Assembly: GCA_036245805.1 (NCBI GenBank)
Contig: BTRK01000005.1
Span: forward strand, 47,789,216 to 47,853,215
Length of the DNA stretch: 64,000 bases
Origin: Pristionchus mayeri
Taxonomy: Eukaryota > Nematoda > Chromadorea > Rhabditida > Neodiplogasteridae
Reading direction: 5' to 3'
In this document: one piece after another, positions 1-10,955 of the stretch
Position numbering within the stretch: the stretch's first letter is position 1
Layout: every line of letters begins with the position of its first letter
The notes under the pieces: generated by a model
The model's database searches: none
What the model was told of the DNA's origin: nothing
Seen by the model: the letters and a program-made list of their open reading frames with translations, nothing else
Position numbers and translations under genes: made by a program

Positions 1-120
1 AGAACGGTATCCGAATCAACCCTTTATCGTCGGTGTTTCAACCGAAGAGAAGTGTGAAGAGAGACCTCCGAGAGGAGAAAGCTGGGAAGGAAAAGATACG
101 AAGGAGTACGAAAACGCGTT

Positions 121-1738
121 TGTTGAAATGTGGCTTTGTTACGTTCAGGATCGTTTCGATAATTGCGTCTGCTACTGCTTCCCATTGAACTCGCTTCCGA
201 CAAAAGGCAGCATTTGAATTCACAATTCGACAGTCGCCTCTTCCTTTCACGCACTCTCTCTACCGGCCGAGCAGTAAGAGATATCACAGCATGAAGAGAC
301 GGAGGCATCGTTTCTCGAACGCTATTTCCCACTTTCAACGACTGAAAGTCTCCTATAAAGCGGATGGATGACAGTGAATCCTCACCAGCAGCTCCCTCTC
401 TCTCCGAAAGAGATGTGGGCCGTGCCGTCCTTCTTTCTGATACTTGTCGCCTTAGGTAAGTTGTGGTCGACGGTTATGTACTTGCTCTTAACGTCAAGTA
501 GAGTTCAAAATTCGGATCGCAGTCGCTCCATTTCCCGCAATAATCTCACCGTGCGAGAGAATATGGCAAATGGGGGGATGAACCGAAAAGAGGATGAACC
601 GAATTTTGAGGCTCTAGCTCTCAGGAGTCCGCATTTTATCATTTATGAAAAACAAGTCCCGTGTGAAAATATGATGTCCTATATAAAGCACTATTGGCGT
701 GATAGAGCCTGTTCTGTATACGAACGTGGTCGGGAGGTGATAGAGCGCTCGTGAACAAGTGTCACCACGATCGACGAAGGCGCAATAGAACAAGTGTAGT
801 GTTCGTAATACGGGCTTCGTAATACGGGCCTTTGTCTCTTCATTTCACACACTCTTTAGACCGTGCATCGTTTCTCGAACTCTACAATAATTGCAAAATT
901 CGCAGGATCAGCCAACATCGTACTGGATATCGCCGCCCCAGGCCTCGATCTCGTCGAAAAATACGCAGATGACAAGGAGACCACCGAATTCCGCGAGAAC
1001 GTCACCATTCTGTTCAGTGAGGTAATATCGTGTATATTTTTCACCAGATTGTGTATTTTAAGTTTAAAATACAATTCATACATTGATGCCATATCCAGGT
1101 TAAAAGTGCCATCAACCTCCTGCCTGATAGCATGACACGTCTGCTCCTGGCGAAATACGGATTCGAAGTAAGAGTATGCGCTCAGTATATCTACGTCCTT
1201 ACTTTGAATCGAAGTACATAAGAGAGACTATCGCGTGATCTATATCGCTCCAGAAGTGGGGTGTGACCTATACTCACTGAATACTACATGCATACCAATT
1301 TAAGAGGAAATTCATTCTTCTCTAGTGCCAAGCATATGCTCATTCACTCAGATAGTCTCTCAAAATAACCAATTGATCGTTAAGAGCGTTCGAGCAGATG
1401 TGGTGGGCCTTGTCGACATTATTGGGCAAATAGCTGATAAGAGATTCGACAGAGCCACCATGAACACGAGTTTCATAAACGCAAATCCTTTCCTAACGAA
1501 CATAATGACGGTGATTTATTAATCATCTAGCTCGTTTGTCAGCTTTCAAATGATGCCTTATAGATCACAGTCATCCTTAATCCAATGATCGATACTTTTA
1601 GGGTATCTACAGTTTCGTCAACAGAAAGGGCAAGACGAATTTGTTGGAGGCCTTGATGGAGGATGAGGCCTTGATGGAGGACTACCGCAAGTCAACCCTG
1701 ACTGATGCCCAGAAAATGATAGAGACAATGATGAGATT
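121..1738. repeat. Left arm of a 1.6 kb near-perfect palindrome
   Basis: Every base compared here pairs with 2809-4426 by the rule x + y = 4547. Reading frames in the two arms translate identically, so the arms look essentially 100% identical over about 1618 bp, introns included. The match breaks sharply at both ends (120/4427 and 1739/2808). The arms are separated by about 1.07 kb of non-matching spacer. The whole secreted-protein gene except its last exon lies in this arm. Identity across introns means a very recent duplication, ongoing gene conversion, or a foldback assembly artefact. Confidence 0.93.
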
Positions 1739-2050
1739 AACCGTAAGTGGAAAACATCCTTCACAACAGTGAAGTGACACACATTACTGAATAGTGCTGT
1801 GAAGTATAGTCTGAGAAAAGAGACCATGTTCTCTTCATTCCACACACTCTCTCGCCGATCGACCGGTCTAGCGAGTGTGTAGAATGAAGAGGGCGTGGTT
1901 TCGTTTCTCGTACTCTACTGTAAAGTATCACACAACCAAGCAGTCGTATTTTTTTAGATCTTCTCCTACACCGTTCGACTCAGCCTGCTCGCAGGATCCC
2001 ATGAGGTATTGAAGGTTTGGCTTCGTGGGAAATTACACTCTTCATTATGA
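413..2050 (+). CDS. Small predicted secreted protein, family not recognised (complete copy)
   Basis: Spliced model: 413-455, 906-1021, 1099-1167, 1352-1510, 1602-1742 and 1958-2050, giving about 206 aa with every junction in phase. The start at 413 was chosen because it gives a clean signal peptide (MWAVPSFFLILVALG); an upstream in-frame ATG at 368 would bury it. The mature part is acidic and helical, with few cysteines; a short duplicated LMEDEALMEDY stretch lies in exon 5. Exon 6 is unique to this copy because the palindrome ends at 1738, just before the exon 5 donor. I do not recognise the family; its size and secretion signal recall nematode excretory/secretory helical proteins, but I see no diagnostic motif. 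An exon 6 donor at 2006 is also possible, in which case the 3' end would lie elsewhere. Confidence 0.6.
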
Positions 2051-2065
2051 GTCCAGTTAGACTTT

Positions 2066-2149
2066 AACATTAACCAATTGAGTTCTCTTATTGGAATCTT
2101 ATTGGAATAAATTGTAACACTTTCATATATATTTCACTTGCACTATATA
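2066..2149. repeat. Left half of a foldback element, split by a mariner MITE
   Basis: The segment reads toward the centre with ...ccaattgagttctcttatt..., and its inverted counterpart is at about 2696-2790 (...aataagaaaactc...ccaattg). The halves pair imperfectly over about 80 bp and meet exactly at the ends of the mariner-type element 2150-2695, so that element appears to have inserted in the loop of a short foldback. The ttctcttattggaa motif recurs at about 13681, 18145 and 41288. Confidence 0.65.
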
Positions 2150-2695
2150 TTAGGTTGGTGCAAAAGTTTCGATTCAAAATTTATTCCGGAGTCTATACCT
2201 TGCGTGGGTCGAGAGAAATCCTGATATGGTTTCTCTTATTATATTAATGGATGTATACTTTACATATTGCCTCTTATAATTACGATTCACTGCTCCTCTT
2301 AGAGCCACATTGCACAAGCACAAATCCCGAAATTTTATAGGCGAAATCGGTCTTTTCATCCTCATAAGTTTTCCGAGAGATAACGAAACTACCATTTCAA
2401 GTGTTCGGTGGAACCAACAACCGATATTTATTAGTTTTTCAAAAGATCTAAAGTGGGATGATGTTCAATTAAATTTTGTGATAGTTTTTGTCGAATACCC
2501 AAAAAATGGGAATTTTGCAAATTTTCGGATAGGATTAATTTTCCGACGATCAACGTTCGATAGATTCGATATAAACCTGTGGATGTGGTACAACAATACT
2601 GCGTCAAATAATGCCATAGTAGTTTTTGGCACAAGTGGCGTGTTTACGAGAAAACTTGAAAAATCCCTTGAAGCGAAACTTTTCCACCAACATAA
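2150..2695. mobile_element. Mariner-type MITE (non-autonomous)
   Basis: The left end reads ttaggttggtgcaaaagttt and the right end is its near-perfect inverse (aaacttttccaccaacataa), giving about 22-bp terminal inverted repeats. TA dinucleotides flank both ends (2148-2149 and 2696-2697), the target duplication of Tc1/mariner elements. At 546 bp it is too short for a transposase, and the open frames inside show no DD34D motif. Its termini differ from those of the 1.27 kb mariner at 19151, so it belongs to a different family. Confidence 0.85.
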
Positions 2696-2808
2696 TACAT
2701 GACTATATAGTGCACGTGAAACGTATATGAAAATGATGCAATTCATTCCAATAAGATTCCAATAAGAAAACTCTATTAACCAATTGTAAAGATGATCGAC
2801 TACATGCA

Positions 2809-4134
2809 AATCTCATCATTGTCTCTATCATTTTCTGGGCATCAGTCAGGGTTGACTTGCGGTAGTCCTCCATCAAGGCCTCATCCTCCATCAAGGCCTC
2901 CAACAAATTCGTCTTGCCCTTTCTGTTGACGAAACTGTAGATACCCTAAAAGTATCGATCATTGGATTAAGGATGACTGTGATCTATAAGGCATCATTTG
3001 AAAGCTGACAAACGAGCTAGATGATTAATAAATCACCGTCATTATGTTCGTTAGGAAAGGATTTGCGTTTATGAAACTCGTGTTCATGGTGGCTCTGTCG
3101 AATCTCTTATCAGCTATTTGCCCAATAATGTCGACAAGGCCCACCACATCTGCTCGAACGCTCTTAACGATCAATTGGTTATTTTGAGAGACTATCTGAG
3201 TGAATGAGCATATGCTTGGCACTAGAGAAGAATGAATTTCCTCTTAAATTGGTATGCATGTAGTATTCAGTGAGTATAGGTCACACCCCACTTCTGGAGC
3301 GATATAGATCACGCGATAGTCTCTCTTATGTACTTCGATTCAAAGTAAGGACGTAGATATACTGAGCGCATACTCTTACTTCGAATCCGTATTTCGCCAG
3401 GAGCAGACGTGTCATGCTATCAGGCAGGAGGTTGATGGCACTTTTAACCTGGATATGGCATCAATGTATGAATTGTATTTTAAACTTAAAATACACAATC
3501 TGGTGAAAAATATACACGATATTACCTCACTGAACAGAATGGTGACGTTCTCGCGGAATTCGGTGGTCTCCTTGTCATCTGCGTATTTTTCGACGAGATC
3601 GAGGCCTGGGGCGGCGATATCCAGTACGATGTTGGCTGATCCTGCGAATTTTGCAATTATTGTAGAGTTCGAGAAACGATGCACGGTCTAAAGAGTGTGT
3701 GAAATGAAGAGACAAAGGCCCGTATTACGAAGCCCGTATTACGAACACTACACTTGTTCTATTGCGCCTTCGTCGATCGTGGTGACACTTGTTCACGAGC
3801 GCTCTATCACCTCCCGACCACGTTCGTATACAGAACAGGCTCTATCACGCCAATAGTGCTTTATATAGGACATCATATTTTCACACGGGACTTGTTTTTC
3901 ATAAATGATAAAATGCGGACTCCTGAGAGCTAGAGCCTCAAAATTCGGTTCATCCTCTTTTCGGTTCATCCCCCCATTTGCCATATTCTCTCGCACGGTG
4001 AGATTATTGCGGGAAATGGAGCGACTGCGATCCGAATTTTGAACTCTACTTGACGTTAAGAGCAAGTACATAACCGTCGACCACAACTTACCTAAGGCGA
4101 CAAGTATCAGAAAGAAGGACGGCACGGCCCACAT
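2809..4134 (-). pseudogene. Truncated second copy of the secreted-protein gene
   Basis: Mirror image of the gene at 413-2050: exon 1 4092-4134, exon 2 3526-3641, exon 3 3380-3448, exon 4 3037-3195, exon 5 from 2945 down to the palindrome edge at 2809. The arm ends inside exon 5, four bases short of the normal donor, so the donor and exon 6 are absent. The frame then runs on through unrelated spacer sequence to a stop at about 2703. The signal peptide and first five exons are intact, so a protein with an altered tail could be made. The two copies are tail-to-tail. Confidence 0.6.
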
Positions 4135-4426
4135 CTCTTTCGGAGAGAGAGGGAGCTGCTGGTGAGGATTCACTGTCATCCATCCGCTTTATAGGAGACT
4201 TTCAGTCGTTGAAAGTGGGAAATAGCGTTCGAGAAACGATGCCTCCGTCTCTTCATGCTGTGATATCTCTTACTGCTCGGCCGGTAGAGAGAGTGCGTGA
4301 AAGGAAGAGGCGACTGTCGAATTGTGAATTCAAATGCTGCCTTTTGTCGGAAGCGAGTTCAATGGGAAGCAGTAGCAGACGCAATTATCGAAACGATCCT
4401 GAACGTAACAAAGCCACATTTCAACA
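2809..4426. repeat. Right arm of the 1.6 kb palindrome
   Basis: Inverse copy of 121-1738. The outer boundary at 4426 is sharp: position 4427 no longer pairs with 120. Confidence 0.93.
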
Positions 4427-4828
4427 TTTCAGTAATTCTGAGCGAAATATAATGTAGTTGAACTTCAAATAGCAATCTGGGATAGCCTCAAACTCTCAAA
4501 ATTTCAAAAATTTCGAAAAAAATCGCATTTTCACGAGATTTCAAATCATTAGCGCGTGTAATTGAGCGTGAAATACATAAAAACAATGTAAATAAGCATG
4601 AGAAATGAGTATATGGTAAAATGAGGCATTTCGGATGATCGGAAACCTGATTTTGGCGGGAAAAAAACCGCTCTTTGTGAAATGAGAGAAATTCGGAATT
4701 TCCCAAAATGAAAATTTCAAAATGAAGACTTCAAATTGTCTGACAATGATATCAAATTGTTTGATTCGATATAAAAATAAGATTCGGTGCGAAAAAGAGC
4801 CCATTCGGCATGATTTGGAGATAGTGTG

Positions 4829-5753
4829 ATGGATTTGCTCAAAGAGCTAGTCGTAAGTAAGACTTATTCTGGACACCATAACTTCAGAGCGCATGGATAA
4901 AATTTCGTCAAATTCGGAATTTATAGGTAGTTTCTCACGGAGAATCCGAAAATGCAGTTAGTTTTGGTAGACTGGTTGAAAAAATTTTCAGGACGGCCAA
5001 ATCGTCGAAAAAGAGTCAAATTTCCGATAACAATAATCCCTTTTTAATATTTTGTATATTTTTTTTTGAATTTGACTATTAATTTATTTTTAGAAGAACA
5101 CGGTCAAATTGTGCGCTGAAATCGAGTGGACTAATTATATCTCAGTTTCATCGTTTCTGAATCGTTTGTTCAATTGCATAGATCACATATCGTGGTTGGC
5201 AATTACTGTACATACCAAGAAAGATCTAGAAATCATTCAAAAAAGCATAAGGAATGTTAAAATCGACCAGATGCACTTCAACAATACTCTTCAGGATATT
5301 AGAGAAGCAGTATTCATATTGTAATTATTAAAGCAATTTGTAATTTTTTTAAAATTTTTATGCAAGTGCTCATGTTTAGCGAAATATGTTTTTTTTCAGA
5401 GATGCGGTGAAAAAAATGGTCAAACATCATCGTCCATTAAAATTTGGAATGGATATTAGAGAAAACCAACGTTAGTTTTTCATTATTTACAACACTGTAA
5501 GGGTATTTGAAAACTGTTTATAGGCGAATTCATCAAGGAAGTGGCTAATACAGTCTCCATTATATGTTTGATTACACCAAATTATTTCAATCCATCGAAC
5601 GATATTATGGCAAGTTGGAAAACATTCGGCTTAGATCTAATCAAAGTCAAAGGAATTGATCAAGTAATTATTGGTAATAGAAAGAATCACAACGTTTGGA
5701 ATCGGGAGCCATGGCTGGGATTCATGGGTCTTTTCGGAGGATTATTCATGTGA
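4829..5753 (+). CDS. Unrecognised 183-aa protein
   Basis: Spliced model: 4829-4852, 5094-5320, 5400-5470 and 5524-5753 (552 nt with stop), all junctions in phase with GT...AG borders. The start MDLLKELV is followed immediately by a gtaagt donor. There is no signal peptide. The middle of the protein is helical and rich in Lys/Ile/Asp (KKDLEIIQKSIRNVKIDQ), possibly coiled-coil. The last exon contains a hydrophobic stretch (VANTVSIICLITPNYF) and ends in the glycine-rich GFMGLFGGLFM. I do not recognise a family. The consistent phase of four exons is the main evidence that the gene is real. Confidence 0.55.
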
Positions 5754-6370
5754 ATTATGGACGCAAAATGGCCATGTCCGTCTGACACTAAATTGATTTT
5801 CCAAGTCTATTTAACCAAATATCTAGATAAATACATTTATAGCTAAATTTCGTGCATTTTTTGCAATTGGGTTAATCATAATTGCTTGCGTTGGTTGCAA
5901 GATCGGTTTGATTGAAATATGTGTGAACAAAGTTCAAGCATACCCCTAAATAATACTATGTTTGTTGGTCATTGAGATTTGAGACACGCGAGTTATGATC
6001 GTTCAAAGTATGGACACAAAAAACCACAAGACTTTTGCAACAGCCTAATAGTTCTCATCCGACCTAGTGCCCTCTGCATGCAAGCGTCGCTCAAGAAATT
6101 TGAAATCGAATATATCAACTCCATGAGTGTTCAACTCGATCTATTTTTTGGTAACAGTTACTTGTGTGATTCAAGCAATTTTCAAATTTAAGTAGATTAT
6201 GGAGCAAGCAATTATGTAATGCGCTTGTACAGTGAAAATGAACATAACCTGCAGAGTTTCGAAATGTTGTTTAATCCTTTATTTTGCACGTTGCTCCCAC
6301 ACATGTCATCGCATGCACAAGAGCTGATAGTGCGAATAAATATGGAGATGAATTGTGTTCTCCGAATGTG
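5754..6370. other. No gene seen
   Basis: Mostly AT-rich sequence between the 183-aa gene and a retroposon-like block. The short open frames (such as 5979-6191) have no splice context or recognisable content. Confidence 0.5.
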
Positions 6371-6374
6371 TCAT

Positions 6375-6755
6375 ATCATATCATCATATCATATCATATT
6401 TATCCTGACGTCAGGCACAATGGTCCTGCAGGAGGGTAACTTCGGTGTGGAGGGGATTGGGATCTTCGGTCTCAGAGCGTCGTTAGGTCAAGGGGTGGGA
6501 TCTTCTTTGGCTTCTCTGGTCAACTGTAGGGACGATCGTGGCGGATCTCCGTTGCGCATTGAAGTAGATCATCCTGCCGCCGAACACCTGACTTGCGCCG
6601 GTTAGGAACTCACAACGCAGACTTGAGTGGGGCTTTTCTTGACGGTAGATCACTCGAAACGATGGGAATCTGTCCGTGCTCCTCCTCTTGAAGTGTACCA
6701 AGTAGGCGATACTCTCCGGGTCGCCCATCACGAGCGATAGAATGGAGAATGGAGA
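6375..6755 (-). mobile_element. SINE-like or internally deleted RTE retroposon fragment
   Basis: Read on the minus strand it starts with repeated ATTCTCC units (as does the 5' end of the RTE element at 34640), continues as about 330 bp of GC-richer sequence and finishes in an (ATATG)n simple tail around 6375-6405. A 5' end shared with a LINE plus a short tandem tail is the layout of a non-autonomous retroposon. The frame across it (6483-6935) runs through the boundary and has no known domain. No target-site duplication was identified. Confidence 0.5.
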
Positions 6756-6837
6756 ATCCGAATGTGTATGGTATTTTATTATTTTTACACCCGCGTACGC
6801 AATCTGTTCATAATTGAGTAATGATCGGGTGAACTGA

Positions 6838-6962
6838 TGAGATGGCAAAATTTTCTTGGAAATGGAGACTTTGTCAAAATTTGAACAAAGGAATTGCCAG
6901 AAAAGCCTTTGTTCAAATTTTGATAAAGTGTCCATTTCCTGAAATATTTTGCCATCTCATCG
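6838..6962. repeat. Short foldback (about 55-bp arms)
   Basis: gatgagatggcaaaattttc near 6838 pairs with gaaatattttgccatctcat near 6942-6961; the arms meet around 6895-6903 (tttgaacaaagg / cctttgttcaaa). A near-complete hairpin of about 120 bp with no coding content. Confidence 0.8.
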
Positions 6963-7109
6963 ATGCACTATTGATCGTCTTCATTTCGAGATCATCCTCT
7001 CCTTCTCGTCTCGCGCTTTCGTCATTGAAGGTGGGTTGTTCGCTCTAGTTTCTCCTTAATTGTGTCGTTTTTTTGTTTTTATCAATTTTTCGCAGATCAA
7101 AATCGAGAA

Positions 7110-7552
7110 ATGAAGTTGTTCGTGCTGATTGCTGTGCTGGTCGCGAGCTGCCAGAGTGGGGTGAATATTTTTCAAAATTTATATATGTATTTCTATTGTA
7201 AAACGGGCTGCCGGAGTGTGGCAATATTTTGATCATTGTTCACCTTCTCGGATGAGAACGCCATGCCGCCTTTGATATGCCAAAGGCGGCATGGCGTCAT
7301 ATTTCTTATCCGGCCTAGTGCCCGCCCCATTTCCCCGTAAATATACTCTTCTCTCCTTTCAGTACGTGCAGCATGTGACATTTCATTTTATCGGTGTATC
7401 GTCAAACATGGAAAGCTTTACGTTCTCCAGATATCTCTAGAACAGATCCCCATCGCATGGATCTTCCTCTCCTCCCAATAATATAATAATAATAATAATA
7501 AATGTTTAATAACAATAATAATAACAATAACAATAATAATAATAATAAATGT

Positions 7553-7645
<93 letters not shown>

Positions 7646-8532
7646 GTTTCCCGGCACTTCTTCGTTTCGTGGCCACCCCTCCACCTCTCTCTTTGACCTA
7701 GCCCACTCACTTCTAGATATTCATCCCTGTTTTTCGGCCGTTCAACCCCTAATTTGGGGGCGGAATGGATAATGAGAGGGCCGGAAACATTTTTCCTCTC
7801 AGTACGTGCAAAACGTGACCGTTCACGGCGAGCTCACCTGCCCGTATCCCTTCTCCTACCGACTGCTGCTATGTGTTAGTTTATTTTTTAAACATTTTTG
7901 GGATTAAAGATGAATCTTCGGGTACGCTTCAGCTGCTCGATAAACCCTTAGAACAAACAGAATAACTAATAATTTTAAAAATTACAGGACGTAGACGTTC
8001 TTACTTACGACACCATCAAGATGATCTTCTTTTTACTTTAGTATTTTATAATTTAATGCTATACATTTGCTCATTAAACACATATTTCAATTACAGTCGC
8101 GCACTTCCGTCGGAAAAACTGCGAAATATTCCATTTCTGGAAAGGTAATCGATTTATTTTATTTTTTTATTTATTTTTTTAATCATCGTCAATATTTTTA
8201 GGGGCAGTTCGAACTTTCATCACACGATCGTGAGATTGAGCCCAGGCTGGTCATCGAGCACACCTGTGGCGGCGGTTCGTTTTTGCGATATTTGCACGAT
8301 ATCTACTTAAATTTCCGCTTTAGTCGCTTGCGGCATTTTGCGATACTTTGCTCCCATTTTTTTGGAATTTCACAAATTTGTTTTATTGTTTTCAGTTTTC
8401 AAGTGCGTGTGCAAGGATTTCGATCACACTGAAAATGACATGAACGTGAAATTCGATCTCGACCTGAAGAACAACGACCTCGAGAGGTCGGTGAGCAAAA
8501 TGGAAAATTATGTACACAAATTTCGCCGTTAG
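7110..8532 (+). CDS. Transthyretin-like (TTL) family secreted protein
   Basis: Nematode TTL proteins are small secreted beta-sandwich proteins of the extracellular space. Exon 1 (7110-7160) encodes the signal peptide MKLFVLIAVLVASCQSG, 15 bases after an acceptor-like ttcgcag that could be an intron or trans-splice site. Later exons: 7803-7874 (YVQNVTVHGELTCPYPFSYR), 7988-8040, 8097-8144, 8202-8274 and 8396-8532. TTL hallmarks are the V-V-x-L-x-YD-x-DT strand (VDVLTYDT), DDLL, GQFELSS, IEPRLVIEHTC and FKCVCKDF with paired cysteines. Exon 3 needs a one-base shift: VDVLTYDT is in frame with exon 2, but DDLL, which joins exon 4 in phase, lies one frame over near 8017-8022. This is either a broken copy or an indel error. 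AATAAA follows at 8571. Confidence 0.7.
7249..7312. repeat. Hairpin in TTL intron 1
   Basis: acgccatgccgcctttg and caaaggcggcatggcgt pair perfectly over 17 bases around a 6-base loop (about 7258-7297), with weaker pairing outside. Just downstream, a decayed repeat of the exon 2 acceptor region (ttcagtacgtgcagcatgtg at about 7356) mimics the true acceptor at 7802, suggesting a small internal duplication. Confidence 0.75.
7478..7645. repeat. (TAA)n microsatellite
   Basis: About 165 bp of TAA/AAT repeats with a few interruptions (aatgttt units), inside TTL intron 1. It generates long poly-Ile/Asn frames that are artefacts. Confidence 0.97.
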
Positions 8533-8570
8533 TCGCTGTCGCGCACTGCAAGAGTTTGTCACTTCATAAA

Positions 8571-8576
8571 AATAAA
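8571..8576 (+). terminator. AATAAA polyadenylation signal of the TTL gene
   Basis: AATAAA 39 bases after the TTL stop codon. The 340 bp that follow, up to the foldback at 8918, are AT-rich and hold no gene that I can see. Confidence 0.6.
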
Positions 8577-8917
8577 ATACTTAATTAATATTTAATGTTT
8601 AATTAAAATAAAAGGAGAATTCAAGTTTAGGTGCAGATCATGTAATGGCGCATGGAGAGAGCAAAATCAACAGCTTTAATCGGCTTGAACTCGAATGATT
8701 TGAAGCGAGAAGAGAGAAGATAAATGATAAAGAATTAATAACATTGAACAATCAATGACAATGAATCAATGGATTATCTTGTTCTTACTTTTGCAATGCC
8801 GGTGGACTTTACATGTTTGAAAAGTTCAAGCTTTCTCAAAATAATAATGTGTTGGATTAAAAATTGCATAGGTCTAAATCATATTAATTGTAAAATTACA
8901 CATTTAGGACGTCATAT

Positions 8918-9697
8918 AACACGCATCTTCTGAGAGATTGCATGAAACCGAACCACCCGCGGAGCTAGGAGCCCCAACTTTCAGCAGCATCCTAGCCAAA
9001 TTTATTCCAGAGTATATTGGGACGAGAAAATTTTTGGCGTTGGCCATTTTTTCAGAACCGGCTTTTAGGGAATTTCCGGTTCTGCTTCCGGCTTTGTCAT
9101 ATTTTAGCTCCCAGGTGAGCTAGAGATCTAGCAAAAAGCTATAAATGTCCGGAAAATTATTTTGAACAACTTTTATGTTGACAACTAAGTGCAATCTCAC
9201 AATCTTCGCTATGAAAAAATTGAATAACTGTAATTCAAAGAGAAAAATAAATCGTAACGGCTCGGGGACCCCCTCTTAACCACTTTTTGAGCTCAGATTC
9301 GAGTTCTACGATATCGATTTAGTTTAGCGGAACTCAGAGCTAAGGTCCAAACCCGTGGTGTTTTAAGTTATATGGCCGGCAATCTCAAAAAGTACCGAAA
9401 TCATGACATTGATATCGAGAAATAAACATGTTTACAACCTCTATTTCCCACTATTTGGTGATTTTACAATGTTTAGAACTCATTTACATATAATGGCAAA
9501 GAAAGAACCCGCAAAAACCTCAATTCTGAAATTTCGATTTTTCATTTTAAAAAATCAAAAAATTTCGACTTTTCTATATTTCATATTTTTGCACTATTTT
9601 GACTCCTATTGGGTCGTATAAGTGTATATCTGCTGAAAGTTGGGGCTCCTGGTTCCTCATGGTCCTGCAATCTCTCAGAAGACGCGTGATAAACCGA
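8918..9697. mobile_element. Foldback/MITE with about 70-bp terminal inverted repeats
   Basis: The left end (acacgcatcttctgagagatt...ggagccccaactttcagcag) is the inverse of the right end (ctgctgaaagttggggctcc...aatctctcagaagacgcgtg) at 9629-9697. About 640 bp of non-coding interior separates them. No transposase frame is present. No clear target duplication was found, so the exact ends are approximate. Confidence 0.82.
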
Positions 9698-10445
9698 TTT
9701 TTAAAACACATTTATTTAGAAAATCACATAAGAAGTAGAGAATGGGGTGCAATTAAAATTAATCTTTTTGTTTATAGGTCGAATACTTTTAAATATCAGT
9801 GCTTGTTAAGGCAGACTTTAAACGCATGCACCATGCTACTCCAACCTCACCCTAGCCCGGTGAAGTTGTCGCGCGCAAACGCGTGCGCACCCTCTTGTAG
9901 CGAATCTATGGCTGCTCCCTCTCTTTTGCGACGCGAGCTCATCGTTAACCCTCGCACTAAAAATATAATAAAAGTTGGTAGTTTGAATACAACAAGATCC
10001 CGGGAAACAGTCATGCATTGCCATTTTTTCAAAAGAGCAGTACACGCCTTGCTGTCATTTATTATACGCCCTTGCACCTTGAACGTGACGCTATACAATG
10101 TATAATATTTCCAGTGTTAGTGGAGGAATAATCTTCGTGAATTTCAGAACACAAAGGCAAAGTGTGATAACAAGAACAAATTCTGCAAATTTCAGAATGA
10201 TTAAAGCACATTTTTTGTGACTCCCAGCTCAGCTCATAGCTTGCAAAGGTTGTATCTACGAATAAAAAGGAGGATTAGCGCTGCTTTTGGATTATTTCGG
10301 TGGTTTTTATTAATATATATTTATTATTATCTTGCTACACCCGTTCAGTTTAGCAAACTGTCGTAGACCATTTTGTACGTGGAGCTCTTCCGTTGGCTCC
10401 AGAAAACGTTTCGTCGAATTCACCTTGTCAGAGGTGAGACCAATC
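9698..10445. other. Intergenic; possible orphan last exon
   Basis: Mostly without gene content. After a good acceptor (gaatttcag, ending 10147) a 19-codon frame at 10148-10204 reads NTKAKCDNKNKFCKFQND and stops. Its Lys/Asn/Cys composition resembles the small secreted gene that follows, so it may be the last exon of a decayed paralogue. No matching first exon was found. Confidence 0.3.
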
Positions 10446-10955
10446 ATGAAGCTGTTTCTGGTCATTCTTATACTTATTATTGCGGAGGACGTCATGGCTA
10501 GCAAAGAATGTTCGAAACAACTGAAGTTTGACTGTTACGTGGTTCGGAGTGGAAAGTTGGATGAAACTTGCGTGAGCGTTTGGTTTTAATATCAACAATT
10601 TTAAAAAAAAGTTGATTACTTACATAGGCTATTTCGTAAGACATTGACTCGGTTAAGGTAAAGTGACTGTAAGGTGACATTGACTTAAGACTCGGTAAAT
10701 TTGGTAAAAAATGCGGAAGCAATAATAACGAAAATATTACGCAATAATAAATAAAAAACCGTGCGTTATATGTTTTTTTATTAATATTGTTCTAGCACAT
10801 GCATTATACCCGTTCAGTTTTGCCGTGTGCCGAAGAGAGGAGATCCGCGCGCAAGGAAATGTCGAAAGCGTGGAGGGAAATGGAATAAAGACAAGAATGT
10901 AAGTATAATGACGACAAAAATCGTCCAAATATTCATTCAGATGTGCGAAAAGTGA
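10446..10955 (+). CDS. 73-aa secreted basic cysteine-containing protein
   Basis: Three exons in phase 0: 10446-10571, 10818-10898 and 10941-10955. The signal peptide MKLFLVILILIIAEDVMA precedes a mature peptide of about 55 residues with six cysteines (spacing approximately C-x7-C-x11-C-x-C-x13-C-x12-C) and many Lys/Arg, especially in exon 2 (KRGDPRARKCRKRGGKWNK). Size, charge and three possible disulfides resemble nematode secreted effector or antimicrobial peptides in general, but no named family matches. The acceptor block cccgttcagtt occurs twice (10330s and 10810s), suggesting a small upstream duplication. Confidence 0.6.

Noticed and set aside
24..338. Open frames at the outer edge of the palindrome (24-338 minus, 4209-4457 plus)
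   Set aside because: They span the arm boundary, have no splice or start context and include a foldback core; no protein-like composition.
2310..2809. Frames inside the 546-bp mariner MITE
   Set aside because: Too short and without transposase motifs.
6483..6935. 150-aa minus-strand frame
   Set aside because: Crosses a foldback at 6838 and a retroposon end; no domain and no splice context.
7402..7710. Poly-Ile/poly-Asn frames on both strands
   Set aside because: Translation of the TAA microsatellite.
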